Assembly: GCA_038373885.1 (NCBI GenBank)
Contig: JAWZYV010015837.1
Span: 248,001-312,000, forward strand
Source: Cheiracanthium punctorium
Taxonomy: Eukaryota > Arthropoda > Arachnida > Araneae > Cheiracanthiidae
DNA length: 64,000 nucleotides
Reading direction: 5' to 3'
Below the pieces are notes generated by a model. The model saw only the letters and a program-made list of their open reading frames with translations. It was not told the origin of the DNA and searched no databases. Of the stretch, positions 39,201-49,016 are shown piece after piece. A program made the translations under genes and the position numbers. The stretch's first letter is position 1, and each line of letters begins with the position of its first letter.

Positions 39201-42200
39201 ACTTTACAAATCATTTTTTAAATTTTACTTTAAGAGTTTTGTTCGTTTGACTTTTTTCCCCCATTCCAATATCATTTACAAGAAAAATAACGGTAATAGT
39301 ATCTTTTAAAATTTAGTGGATACAGATTTTATAGATTAAAAAATTATAGTTACTCTAAGTCTACATGCTGTAAAAAATAGAGCGGAATTCAGCATGTGGT
39401 GAAATGTTGGTTAACGATTAAATTTAATTTTGTTATCTACATTCAGTGTTTATATTTAGCCTTTTTCGAAGGGATTATGAGCCCTGCCCTTTTTTTTCCA
39501 TTAGAGCGTCTTTCCCTTCACAGAATGAAAAACTGTGTTTTGCATATTTTTTTTTATGTGATGCCGGTAAATTACCATTTTTGTCGGTAAAAAGCGCATG
39601 TTTAATTAATTCGTCCCGCCCCTTCTCAAGAGAAATGCAAACACTGTGTATATGTATAGCTACTTTGTTATACAAATGATGCGATGCAATATTTTGTATG
39701 TTACCTTTAGTAGGTTGCTGTTAATGCATTCTTTGATAATCTAGAGTCCTCTATATCTGGAATACAAAAGTCGCCTCTTTTCAACCCCATTTGTACTCGG
39801 AGTATAACAAACTTGCGTCTTCCAAAAACTGGTATTTTTAGCGAAATTACCTTACACTATATGTTGCTGAATTGTACCTGAACTTCCATGCCTGTTAAAC
39901 GCCGAAAATAATGTACGCATTCATTTTTGGAAATAAGCTGAGCGACAAAGTGTTCTCGGCTCATTCTTACCTGTTTTTGTAATGACAAATATGTGAAAAT
40001 CTTTGCTATCCGTTACTGTATAGTTGGCGCTGCGAATGAAATTTGTGGCTCGGCAGAGGTACATCGTGCTTTCTGTAGCATTAATCGTCAGCATAGAGTG
40101 CGAAAGTGTTGGAGATTCATTTTTGAGCTGAAAAGAAAGCACAGCAACATTTTAAAAAAAATGCCGACAACTGCACTAAAAATAAAATAATAATAATAAA
40201 AAATAATTATCATCAGTGATAGGAAATCTGCACGTGTAGCAGTTGATTTAATCACTTCTGGTCGTATTTATTTCCATTTTCATAAAGTTTCCAAACTTTA
40301 CCAAATATAACCACTAACAAAAAACAAACTGGTGTTAAAAGAGATGAATAAAACTGTGCATAATAACACACATCACACACATAGCAACACGCATGGCTCA
40401 CCCTGTAATGAGCTGCGTATTTCGTAACTCTCATAAAGCAGTTCTTCCTGAAGACCTTCCAACCTGCACATGTTTCTTCTCCTTCAAGAATGTATGGGAA
40501 ACATCTTCGAATAACGCATTTTCCCCACACGTGTGAAGTCATACTTTACCATCTAAATATACCAACATTTTAAAGAAAGCGCTCTTTGTTGCCGGATAGC
40601 ACACATGTAAGAATCTTTTTATGTGTGCTGTTATACAAAGTTTTATTTATCTCATGATTAACCACTGTTCGTACAGTTTTATAAATATTTTTTAAAGCTT
40701 GCAGCTAACCCGCACTATAAGCTGAGAATCTTTGGTATATTTTGGTATAACTTTTTGTCATTAGAACAAATACGTGAAGATGAATAATCATTTTTTTCTT
40801 AATGCAAAAAGTAGTTACCCACTAAGATTATGTCCTGAACCATACCCTGCATTTCAAACTTCTTGACCAAAAGGGCATTGAAACTATTTATCTATTGAAA
40901 CTAGACTTTTGTTTCCAGTTACATGCAGTTAATTAAATTCAAATTGTTAAATTACTATGTTCTATATTTGAAATGTGATTTACAATAAAAACTTTTCAAG
41001 TTTGATATTTATTAAAATATTAAATATGCAAAATATGTCTTTCATCGGCTCCAGTTCAAATTATGAAAAAGCGTCTTTAAACTAAAAGCGACATCACAGG
41101 TACTCGAATTCATTTAAATTCTCGCTTTTCACTAAGAAGGCAATTGGCAATTGACAGAAAGTGAAGGCGCTTTTCTTTCTCCTTGCACTTATTTTAAAGT
41201 TGCCCTTAGTCATGAGCGATAAATGCTCGAAATCTTAAGTCAAATGACTTATTTTTATGTATGTATATGTGCATTTTTCGTTCATTATTTTCAGACAGCA
41301 AGGCACTAAATGTAACTGCATATTATTTAAATATTTTTTGTAATTAAAAATCTAATTTAAATTGTAAAAATATAGTTACTATGGTTAAATAGTTTGAAAT
41401 ACTTGTTATCAGATAATAAGAGAAATTTATGTTAAATTTCTTCATATACATCCGCACTAACTGTAAAATGCAAATAAAATGTCAGTTTAATTATTTAGAA
41501 TGGCATATTTAACAAAAATACCTTAAATAACTGAATATTTAACTCGATGTAAATAAAATTATGTCTCAGAATCGGGCGCAATCACATAAAAAAGTTCTAT
41601 GGAAAGGAAATGTATTGAAAAAAAGGAACGTTTTTGAAAATAGTAAATCTACGAAGTTTAAATATTTGAGTTTTTTATATGCATTTCACGAAAGAGAAGA
41701 ATCATTGTGCAATGACGAAGTCTGCAGTTTATTTTACAAGTAAAAACTTATCTTCCTTTATTCCTTTCGGTACGGAAGAGCTGTCCGTGATTACACATTC
41801 GTGGTACCAGGAAGTTTTCCACAAGAAAGGTTGCTCTGTACGGCAGAGTAATTCGCGAAATCTCGATCGTGATGGACACTAAACTTTTCAGACCGCGAAA
41901 ATCATCGGTACCTGGCGTGGCTTTTTAACGTGTTTAAATAACATTTCTAAAATGTTTATCTGGCTTTACCGTAACCTAAGCCAATCCTCGGCCGAAAGCC
42001 GTTTTCGACTGAATATTTTCTTGCGGATCAGACTACGACAGACAAAAAAGGCTTGACGCTTAATTTTTTAAAAACTTATTTATTTCTTCTAATTTCCTTT
42101 ATTAGAGCAAACGGCTTTGATAGAAATAATATGTTCCAGTACTACAAAATTAAAATAAATAACAAGACTAATAATGTAACATAATAAATTCCAAAACTAA

Positions 42201-43333
42201 TAGTGTAACATATTCATAGTTGTCAACAATTTTGGACTGTTGCTAACCACTTTTTATAATTATATCTACATAACTTTCCGTGAGTGATGATTTTAGGTGG
42301 AGCGACTATAGTACTCAGAGAACGTTTTGTGCATGCCATCAATAAACGGCAGTAGTACCGAAAGGGTTGATAGTACTTAACTGAAGCTATTGAAAAGTAT
42401 TTACGTCGAGTTCAGTACTTTCTATCTACACCTAGAAACCATTTTAGAGTACCTGGGATCAATGCCCCTTACCTCTGATAAAGCAAACGGGAAGTAGACT
42501 TTAAACGTAGAATGAAAATTGCTAGCTGAGGGCTAGCAAGGAAAGGTAAAGAAGAAAAAAAAAGTGAGCCTTACAAGAAATAAGATAGCATTAAATAGTA
42601 CTATTGAGGATTTCATTAAGTCAAGAAAGCATTTAACTTGTTCAAATTAGAATCTTGACTGGTAATTTTAATTTTTAGAGCTTTAAATTTTGTTAATTTT
42701 CAAAGATATCAAACCGAGAAGATTTTTGATTTCATTAAGAATTTTGCCTAGATCAAATATTGAGTTGACATCCTTGCAGATATCTGAGATAGTATTATTA
42801 TCATTACGTTTAGGTGCATCAGAATAGAATTTGGACAGTAATTTCTATGCATATACCTTTTTATAATCAAATTGTGCAAAAACAGTAGTTTTTTTTTTTT
42901 AACGAAAGAGTAAAATATTAACACGGTTTAAAACTCGAATTATTGTCTATCTTAAGGCAATAAGACAGCAATAAATAAGATTATTAAATAAATTATATTA
43001 AAAGAATTTCATAACTAATTTTATCAATACAGAAAGATATTACATAACGCTAAACTATGCAAGAAATATTTATTACAGTGAAAAAATAACAATAATTAAA
43101 TGAAATCTTGACACTGATTAAAAGGCGCATATATTATCTGTCTTTTAATAATTAGGAAACATGCTTAGGGAATGTCGAACGCCCAATTAAAATTAACGAA
43201 GTACTTACCGACACACCATTTTCCCACCACGTAATCTCAGGGGGCGGCTCCCCTTCTGCGGTACACTCCAAAACGACTGGCACACCCCACGTGACATTGT
43301 ACACAGTACGGCCACCCTTCACCTTTGCTGGCA
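26111..43333 (-). CDS. Nrk: MuSK/Nrk-type receptor tyrosine kinase (5' end missing)
   Basis: A cell-surface receptor tyrosine kinase; vertebrate MuSK organises the neuromuscular synapse under agrin/LRP4 and Dok-7, and the arthropod ortholog is known as Nrk. Eight exons are visible: 43333-43209, 40127-39971, 39148-39092, 38820-38490, 37116-36914, 31801-31713, 28365-28212 and 27300-26111. Every splice phase matches the next. The ~768 residues comprise an Ig domain (Cys24, Cys67), linker, Frizzled CRD (143-277, ten Cys), kringle (294-372, six Cys), transmembrane helix (402-423) and kinase (476-753). The CRD resembles vertebrate MuSK closely ([13 protein letters not shown]). The juxtamembrane and kinase start ([43 protein letters not shown]) are MuSK signatures, which separates it from Ror. 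Human MuSK has 869 residues, so about 100-200 N-terminal residues (signal peptide, earlier Ig domains) lie upstream, perhaps outside the window. Confidence 0.95.
28212..28365 (-). CDS. Nrk: Exon: second half of kringle domain
   Basis: 154 bp, phase 0 in, phase 1 out; acceptor CCCCCCACAG, donor GTAAGT. Encodes DPHHHNRPP...NYCRNAGG...[20 protein letters not shown], the standard C-terminal kringle half with four of its six cysteines. Kringles are kept in fish, frog and invertebrate MuSK/Ror relatives and lost in mammalian MuSK. Confidence 0.96.
28889..28938. repeat. (TATC)n microsatellite
   Basis: About 12 uninterrupted tetranucleotide units. The phrase TATCTATCTGCGCGAT occurs on both sides of the array, as if the array expanded between two copies of it. 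Confidence 0.93.
28963..29961. mobile_element. Fold-back element / long-TIR MITE
   Basis: The ends are inverted copies: left CAGAGTGCCTACTAAAGTCCG, and the right end inverted reads CAGTGTGCCTGCTAAAGTTCG. The similarity continues for about 290 bp (shared words such as GAGCTATA-TCATAAAA, TATAGTAAA-TTGCCATGC, TTCTTATCTCAAAAACG). Both tips are next to TA. The middle (about 29260-29640) is unrelated and holds a duplicated TTGTTGTCCAACCCTGT. The 134-codon open frame across the right arm (29560-29964) is a by-product of the arm, not a gene. Confidence 0.82.
30253..30293. repeat. Compound microsatellite (CA)n-(TA)n
   Basis: About 10 CA units followed by about 10 TA units. Confidence 0.93.
30429..30739 (-). 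mobile_element. tRNA-derived SINE with perfect 16-bp target duplication
   Basis: The body (30445-30723) lies between direct repeats CAAGTACTCGTATATT at 30429-30444 and 30724-30739. On the minus strand the head is tRNA-like: A box TGGTAGCCCAGTGGTTAAGG and B box GGTTGCGGGTTCGATACC. A body of unique family sequence follows, with no long poly-A tail. The exact duplication suggests a fairly recent insertion into this receptor intron. The open frames across it are by-products. Confidence 0.9.
31055..31376 (+). repeat. Two copies of a short interspersed repeat
   Basis: 31055-31117 and 31281-31376 share TTACTRCTRTR, AGGTAAAAGTRGTTTTACAGGCAAA and flanking words. A third, longer match is at 33428-33520. 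Family unknown. The core GTAAAAGTAGTTTTAC is nearly palindromic. Confidence 0.75.
31713..31801 (-). CDS. Nrk: Exon: first half of kringle domain
   Basis: 89 bp, phase 1 in, phase 0 out; acceptor AATTTTTTTAG, donor CAG|GTAAAA. Encodes [29 protein letters not shown] (positions 293-321 of the assembled protein), the kringle start with its first two cysteines and the CQRW motif. It continues in frame into the exon at 28365. Confidence 0.94.
33428..33520 (+). repeat. Third copy of the short interspersed repeat
   Basis: Matches 31281-31376 at about 85% by eye over ~93 bp, same orientation (TAAGCTTAAC, AAACATACTGCATTTCCG, AGGTAAAAGTAGTTTTAC, GGCAAAGTAGTG). Together the two copies flank the 89-bp kringle exon as direct repeats. 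Confidence 0.8.
34422..34561. mobile_element. 140-bp MITE, TA-flanked
   Basis: Ends TACATTACAAGTT and AACTTGTAATGTA are perfect inverted repeats, with further partial complementarity (GTAGTC / AGTCTC). The target appears to be TA. The interior is relatively GC-rich (CACCTCGCGGCAGCGTG) and has no ORF. Confidence 0.75.
36163..36198. repeat. Perfect 15-bp hairpin
   Basis: TTGTTTTAACTCTGT and ACAGAGTTAAAACAA separated by GAAATA. The right arm merges into the CA array that follows. Confidence 0.9.
36197..36275. repeat. Long (CA)n-(TA)n microsatellite
   Basis: About 32 CA units with one TA interruption, then about 8 TA units. The longest dinucleotide array in the window. Confidence 0.95.
36914..37116 (-). 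CDS. Nrk: Exon: C-terminal half of Frizzled CRD
   Basis: 203 bp, phase 2 in, phase 1 out; acceptor AATTTCCTTAG, donor ACAG|GTGATT. Encodes [17 protein letters not shown]...RGIYFKS...[11 protein letters not shown]...FPMC, which aligns closely with the vertebrate MuSK segment REYCLAVKELFCAKEW...RGLYRSE...PECSKLPS. It supplies the last four CRD cysteines and the start of the linker to the kringle. Confidence 0.96.
37117..38489 (-). other. Intron (1.4 kb) with transposon fragments
   Basis: At 37260 the phrase CAGTGGCGGATCCAAGGGG resembles the end of a DNA transposon. At 37750-37880 are repeated TGGCCGTTTAGAGGGG words and TAGAGGCTATTTT, which resemble the subterminal part of pogo-like elements. 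Neither has a partner end I can identify. Confidence 0.5.
38490..38820 (-). CDS. Nrk: Exon: linker and N-terminal half of Frizzled CRD
   Basis: 331 bp, phase 1 in, phase 2 out; acceptor CGAATTACAG, donor GCAG|GTGAGT. After a charged linker ([13 protein letters not shown]) it encodes [11 protein letters not shown]...LVYYNFST...[27 protein letters not shown]...KPLC, with six CRD cysteines. Spacing and motifs match MuSK (GYCAQYRGEVC, CRPAAEALLCNHIF). The acceptor choice is fixed by phase: the AG four bases downstream would shift the frame. Confidence 0.96.
39092..39148 (-). CDS. Nrk: Exon: 57-bp linker exon
   Basis: Encodes [18 protein letters not shown] between Ig and CRD. Phase 1 in and out, so including or skipping it leaves the frame unchanged. 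The donor GAG|GTAAGG is good; the acceptor (GGGTTTACAAATAG) has a poor pyrimidine tract. It is assigned because it lies between the neighbouring exons, has matching phase and reads as plausible linker. Confidence 0.7.
39971..40127 (-). CDS. Nrk: Exon: C-terminal half of Ig domain
   Basis: 157 bp, phase 0 in, phase 1 out; acceptor GCTTTCTTTTCAG, donor ACAG|GTAAGA. Encodes [37 protein letters not shown]..., with the L-x-I...Y-x-C-x-A-x-N signature of Ig strands E-F-G and several N-glycosylation sequons. It corresponds to the membrane-proximal Ig of MuSK (YTCIATNKHG). Confidence 0.92.
40128..43208 (-). other. Intron (3.1 kb) within the Ig domain
   Basis: No coding sequence or clear transposon recognised. 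The small frames at 40252-40542 and 41561-41882 lack motifs. Confidence 0.75.
43209..43333 (-). CDS. Nrk: Exon: N-terminal half of Ig domain
   Basis: 125 bp, phase 1 in, phase 0 out; acceptor AAATTCCTTTTCCAG, donor TCG|GTAAGT. Encodes [41 protein letters not shown]: the B-strand Cys and the C-strand Trp of an I-set Ig, aligning with the third Ig of MuSK ([28 protein letters not shown]). It is the most upstream exon I can assign. One codon base must come from an earlier exon. Confidence 0.94.
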
Positions 43334-45245
43334 CTGGAAAAGGAATTTAATTAATAGCATCCGGAAAATATTTTTTTTCTATAAAAAATAAATTGAGAGA
43401 TGAGAGTTTTTTTCACATTTATTATTCTCTCTTTATCATTTTATGAGAGGAACGTCCTCCGTCATTTATTGGACTTTTATTAGAGTTAGGGAATTTTTGA
43501 GGGGGGAAATAATAATGCAGTAAAGTTTCGAAAGATTTTGGGTTATGTTTTTATTTTCTTTTTAATCATGCCTACATTAAAGTGAGGACAGGATTCGGAG
43601 GCATAGAAAAATATATCGAACTGCGTTAAAGGGAAAGAAGTAAAGCATACTTGAGATTCTAATTTCGTTCTGGAGTTGAATTTACTTTTAAATGAATTTT
43701 CTCTTGAAGTTTTGAAGGTTTTTATTTTTCTATATTTTCTTACAGACTTAAGTTATGAATTTTTAAAACTATTATTTTACTCGTAATAACGAAATATTTT
43801 TAAACTAAGATTTATTTTAATGAGTTCTCCCCGCCTCTTGAAATTTCCGCAAAAAATACTGTTATAAGAACATAGAAAGGAGGAGGGTATTGTGGAATAC
43901 CATTTACATTTCTAAATAACTTCTTTACAGGTTTTTTAATAAAATCCCCTAAATCATCGTGGGTACACACTGTAAGTAACAACAATGAAAAACTACTTGT
44001 AAAGCAAAGCGATTTTTATTTTGTTGTTATAGAAAAAAAAAATAAAAGAAGACACAAATGCAGGCTAAAATTAAATGGAATTTATAGAATAGGTGGTTTA
44101 AAACGTTGAGAAACTAATTATACTTCATAAAATATAATTATATTTAACTATGAATCCTTTTTATGTTCAAAGGTATTTCTGCTTCGAGTGTATTTACTAA
44201 AGTTGCAGACATAATCTTATTTCTCTGTTCCATTGCAGTCAAAATGAGCCCACAGAGAACAGATGAAACATTGAATCCAAATTTGTCCTAGATGATCATC
44301 CGTGAATTTTGTATTACAAAAGATAAATTCAGCATCTTTGTTTTCCGTTTCTTTAGTTGATTGCATGAAATCTATTAAAACATTACCTAGTTTTCCATAG
44401 TATCCAACACGCCATCTAGGAAAATGAACCTTTAAACTGATGGATAAAACACTGTCATCAGAAATAAGAACCATAGTGTAACAAACAAAATCTTATAGCG
44501 CACATTATGAGTAAAATTAATATTCAAATCACATGTTCACTAGCAAAATGAAATGTTTGAAAACTTATCTGTAAAAACTCTCCAAAATTACAAAACGTGC
44601 TTTGTTCTGAAGTAAGTGGTACGACAATAATAAGCTGTCAACTGTCATTGCATTGTAAAATGTGAGACTTTCTTTAGTTTATAGTATTCCCACATGACAA
44701 CAGCACCCAGCAGAGCGGAAAAGTCGGTTTTCTATATATCTCGACTATTCCTTAATACCACCCTCATCACTACATAGTTATAAATATGAAAAGTTATATG
44801 AAGTAAATCACATTAGGTAAAAATGTGAAGCATAAAAAAAATTTGATTTCAGTTTAAAAAAAAGAAGATATTTTAATATAAGAAAAAAGAATGATACTTT
44901 AATTAAATTAAAATTTTCTATTTTATAATTTTATATAGTAGATTTGTTTTATGGAATGTCATTATAGGCATTGTTTTAATGGTCCGTGTAATGTGGAACT
45001 GATGTGCACTGTATGATAGAGCTTTTGAAAACACAACGAAGAATATATTTTTTGTCACTTGAAAAACTTTAATTTCTGCATCGAAAATATTATGAACTAC
45101 ACGATAAACCATTTAAAACAAATATTTCAAAACTGGTATACTTTTAACAATTGTAAAACCGAGTTTAAAATACCATTGTCATTGTCAAGTTTCAGTGCAA
45201 CGTTTACTTACCATAACAACATCATGATTACTCAAATATCCCGAT
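43334..45245. other. Upstream intron or intergenic stretch
   Basis: Apart from the transposase tail at 44217-44474, no recognisable content. The first ~15 bp are the acceptor region of the Ig exon. Confidence 0.5.
44217..44474 (-). pseudogene. C-terminal fragment of a DDE transposase (zinc-finger tail)
   Basis: The reading frame ends AEFIFCNTKF...GQIWIQCFICSLWAHFDCNG before its stop. This C...W-x-Q-C-x-x-C-x-x-W-A-H-x-x-C-x-G pattern is the PHD-like zinc-binding tail found at the end of many pogo/Tigger-type transposases. The first CxxC pair has lost a cysteine. No catalytic domain is present upstream on this strand. Fossil fragment. Confidence 0.6.
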
Positions 45246-45826
45246 ACCTTAAGAGAGAGGTTCTTAAACTTATGTAGTCCGAAGACTCCTTCTTAAACAA
45301 TATTATTTTTGCGAGCTACACCCCCAAACCTGGGCATTTTACGTCGTTCTTGTTCTTGAAATTTCATTTCTGGCTCAACAATGACGTTGGCATTGCGTTT
45401 TAATAAATATTGGTAAAGATGTGTGGCTGTTTATTTTTTAATACAAGGACTTGCGCATTTACAAAGATGAGCATTGTATTAGGATATAGGATAACAGATA
45501 AAATGAATAAAAATGGTAGTAAAAATAATTTTTAAACTTATAACTCATAATATAATAAACGCATCAAAACACTTCTTGGTCAAAGTAACGGTTATTATAA
45601 TAGGAAAATTTTATCCTGAGGTCCGTTTCTACATTAATTTACTTTATTTCTGTACTTTGATTCCATGCATAACATAAATATGCTATTGAGACACAAACCA
45701 ATGCTGGAGTGCTTTATTTGTAACTATGTCGGATTCTTCTTGAGCTATTTCGAACCACTTTTATATTTTGGTGGACTCCCCGATAATGGATGCGAGGACC
45801 AAAGTTTAAGGACCTCTGCCCTAAGA
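45246..45826. mobile_element. hAT-family MITE, 565 bp
   Basis: The element 45254-45818 starts GAGAGGTTCTTAAACTT and ends (inverted) CAGAGGTCCTTAAACTTTGG, a good terminal inverted repeat. It is flanked by CCTTAAGA (45246-45253) and CCCTAAGA (45819-45826), a 7/8 match to an 8-bp duplication. No transposase seen. Confidence 0.83.
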
Positions 45827-48826
45827 GATACGGCCGATCTCTTATGAGCTCATAAAAGCTGAAGAATTCCGGTTTTTTTGTGTGTTTTTCATTGATCATG
45901 TCATTAGAGGTTGACCAAATGTACACGGGATCACCCAAAAAATATCTTCTTTCCAATGAAAAAAAAACTTCAAAATCGGTATATATGCTATACATCAGGG
46001 TTCATATGGTTCCTTAATTTGCAGAAATTCCGAGCTTTGAAAAATTATCCTGAAACGTCCTACTATTTAAGATGCTCGAGAGGACATTTTTCGGTATTTT
46101 ATAAAATAAAGGACCACTTTTAAAATAATAGACACTTTTGGAACAAAATTTCAAAAGCTGGGAATTTTAGCAAATCCGCAATTTGTGCAAACCCTTATAC
46201 AAGTATCGCGGAGCATTCATTAATTCGAGAAATTCATAAAATTGAACCTTGTTTATTTATAAGAAAGATCAAATACAAAATATTGATGATGCATTTTTTA
46301 ATTTTGCGAATGCAGTTTTTCCCAAACGTTTTGAACACAGCTTTTCTATTTCCCACCTTACGCTATCAATTCTAGTGTTCCCTATTAGAAGAGATTTTAA
46401 ATACTAAAGCTGGCTTCCATTTTTTTAAGACACGTAGTCATTGTCTTTTATGTCTTTTCTAAGTACTTATTTATGCTGCATTGTTTTCTGTCTTCTGCTT
46501 CTTATCGAAACATAATTGAAGTTTGATGTTCGTTCATTTCCAGTGCGAAGCACTTCTATTCATTTTCGCTTTTTGTATTTTTCAGTGCTGCATGAAATGT
46601 TGAAAATCAATTTGAAAGAAAAATATAAATTTTGATGCTTTGCTTTCATACGTTTAAAATTGTATCCCTTTCCAGAATGAGAATCTCCAAATCCCAATAA
46701 AATATAAATAAATAATAACACAATCTCAACTACATGGCCTAAAGCCAACGTAGCAACAACAGAGAATCACTGAATTCCGCCAGTGCTGACAATTTTATAA
46801 AACTTCCACTAAAAAATACGCATCTTAAAAATGTATCACAGTAGATTCTTCCATAATCTCTTTCGAAACTTTTCTTCGATAGTATCTTCTTCCCGTGTCA
46901 GTGTATATCTACCAGAACGCAGGAGATCGGTCATCTGTACATGGAGGAAACTTGGATTCCCATGGCTTGGGGACATATCATTTATATCCGGGTGCAAAGA
47001 TTCCAGACAGACCCCTTCTTGCTTTCTGAGTCAGAGCCCTTGGGGGCGCAGAATCGGGAGGGTGCAGATGTGGAACGCCCCACAATATAGCTAATGGACT
47101 CACATTGAACTGCTTCAGGGTGATTTGTGAGGTATTAAATGCGAGATTGGCTACAAATGAAACATCGCGAAGGGAACGGGACCGTGTGATTAGGTATATT
47201 TTCCTATTTCGGATTCCATGGATGGAAATATATTTCTGTTTTTTTTTTTTTTTTCCCGAGGTACTTTTGCAATTCAAAATAGGCAGCAAAATGATTCGGA
47301 GTTTAATGCTGCATGCATATATTTTTATTTTTTCCTTCTGGTTCTTTAGCGTTTACTTTTCTGGATTCCGATTTCTAAACTAGATTTCATAGAATTTCAT
47401 AGATAACTTTTTCGAGAATACTTTTTGTGCGTTTGTTTTCAAATAAATTGAATAAATCGAATGCGTAATATTAAGAATAAATGCAAGTAAAATACTTATA
47501 AATCGTTACTATTCTTTATGAAATGCCATTAATACAGCAGATTCGAACTGTAAAAATCATACATTTTAGTGCTTTTACATAAGTAAAAGATATTTTACAT
47601 AAGCTTTAAATTTTTGTCAGAAATAAACCAGTTCTTCAATTGTAAATAAGCAAACTACTACTACTATTAATAATAATAATAAATCAAGTTTTCATTTAAA
47701 AACAAACTAAAAAAAAGAGTATTTTTCCACAAATATTCGTAAATATTAAATTTCTTATTTTGCTAAAAATTAAAATTATTTGATATGCATAATTAAGGTT
47801 CCCATAAGTTATACATAACAAATACGATATAGCTATAATATGTACAATGAGAGCCACGAAACTTTTATTAATCATTAAAAGTTTCAGAGTTCGCGAATAT
47901 CAAAAACAAAAATTAGTTAATTCTTTTTAATTGCCCCTTTTAGTCTTATTTTCTAAAATGAGGTAAAACTTTCTGCCATTGCGAATAAAATTTACATGCG
48001 TGTTTAGAAAAGAATTTTAAAAATAACTTTCGAAAATTTATTACTTTATAAATTAACATATGCCCTCCCCCCTAACTCATCGAAATACGACATTTTAATG
48101 TATATAAAATCAACTACTGAACGAAATTATTTGAAATCTTGCAGCGCCATGTAAAACTATTTTATGCATTCATTTACGTCGAAGTTTGGCTAGGTTATTT
48201 TCATTTTTTTTCGAATATCAATTTAAAGGTTCATAATTCGTATTAGCATTTATTAAATATATATAATAATAGTCAAATATGTTTGAAGCGTTTAGTTCTA
48301 ATATTAAGGATAAAAATCAGCTTCTGAATATCAATATTATTTGAGATGAATTAAAGTACGAAAAAAATGTTTCAATATGGGGGAGGGAAATTTTTGAATC
48401 TTTTTAGCTTAAATGTACTGAATATTATTATCTGGGATTACAATGGGGTAATGCTTTTAAATTTGAAGTAAAATTTAGGTGCTGGAATTGAAATCAATAA
48501 AGTTTATGATAATTTAAATATGAAGATGGACTCTTATGCAAATTCCATCCTTAGTGCAAGTCGGCCTTTTTTTCTTGAGTTATACATTAAAATAATTTAT
48601 TTAATTTAATATATTTACCAAACGATTTTTAGTAAACAAAATTTGGAAGATTTTGGGAGGTAACGAATATTTTAGAAAGTTCCTTTTAAACTTAACTCAC
48701 CTCCCTATAACTCACCGTAAACACAGACTTTAAATCCTATGCTTAACATAAATCATACTTATGGTATAGTGATCTATTTCGGTTTAACTGAATTGGAGAA
48801 TAGGAACATTAACAAACATATGGAAA
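45827..48826. other. Non-coding stretch
   Basis: No supported gene. A moderately GC-rich patch at 46900-47220 has overlapping open frames on both strands (46831-47094 plus; 46978-47289 minus) without a known motif; it may be an old repeat. The rest is AT-rich. Confidence 0.5.
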
Positions 48827-49016
48827 TACAGTCAACTTCAGATATAGTAAACCCGGCTATAGTGAACTTTCGATTATAGTGAACGCAAAACCTTAGTCCC
48901 GATTCACATACAGTATCTATGTTCACCATGGAGACACTTCGGTTTTAGTGAACTTCGGATATAGTGGACGAAATTTCATGGTCCCCAGAGGTTCACTATA
49001 ACCGGAGTTGACTGTA
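48827..49016. mobile_element. 190-bp pogo-like MITE
   Basis: Ends CAGTCAACTTCAGATATAGT and, inverted, CAGTCAACTCCGGTTATAGT, bounded by TA at 48827-48828 and 49015-49016. The inside repeats TATAGTGAAC-type words in both orientations. Clean ends, no ORF. Confidence 0.88.

Noticed and set aside
26111..43333. Identification of the receptor as Ror
   Set aside because: Ror shares Ig, CRD and kringle, but the CRD ([13 protein letters not shown]), the juxtamembrane [13 protein letters not shown] and the kinase signatures [13 protein letters not shown] and IYTANYY are those of MuSK/Nrk.
46831..47289. Overlapping frames on opposite strands, 87 and 103 codons
   Set aside because: Neither shows a domain or splice sites; antisense pairs like this usually reflect a local rise in GC.
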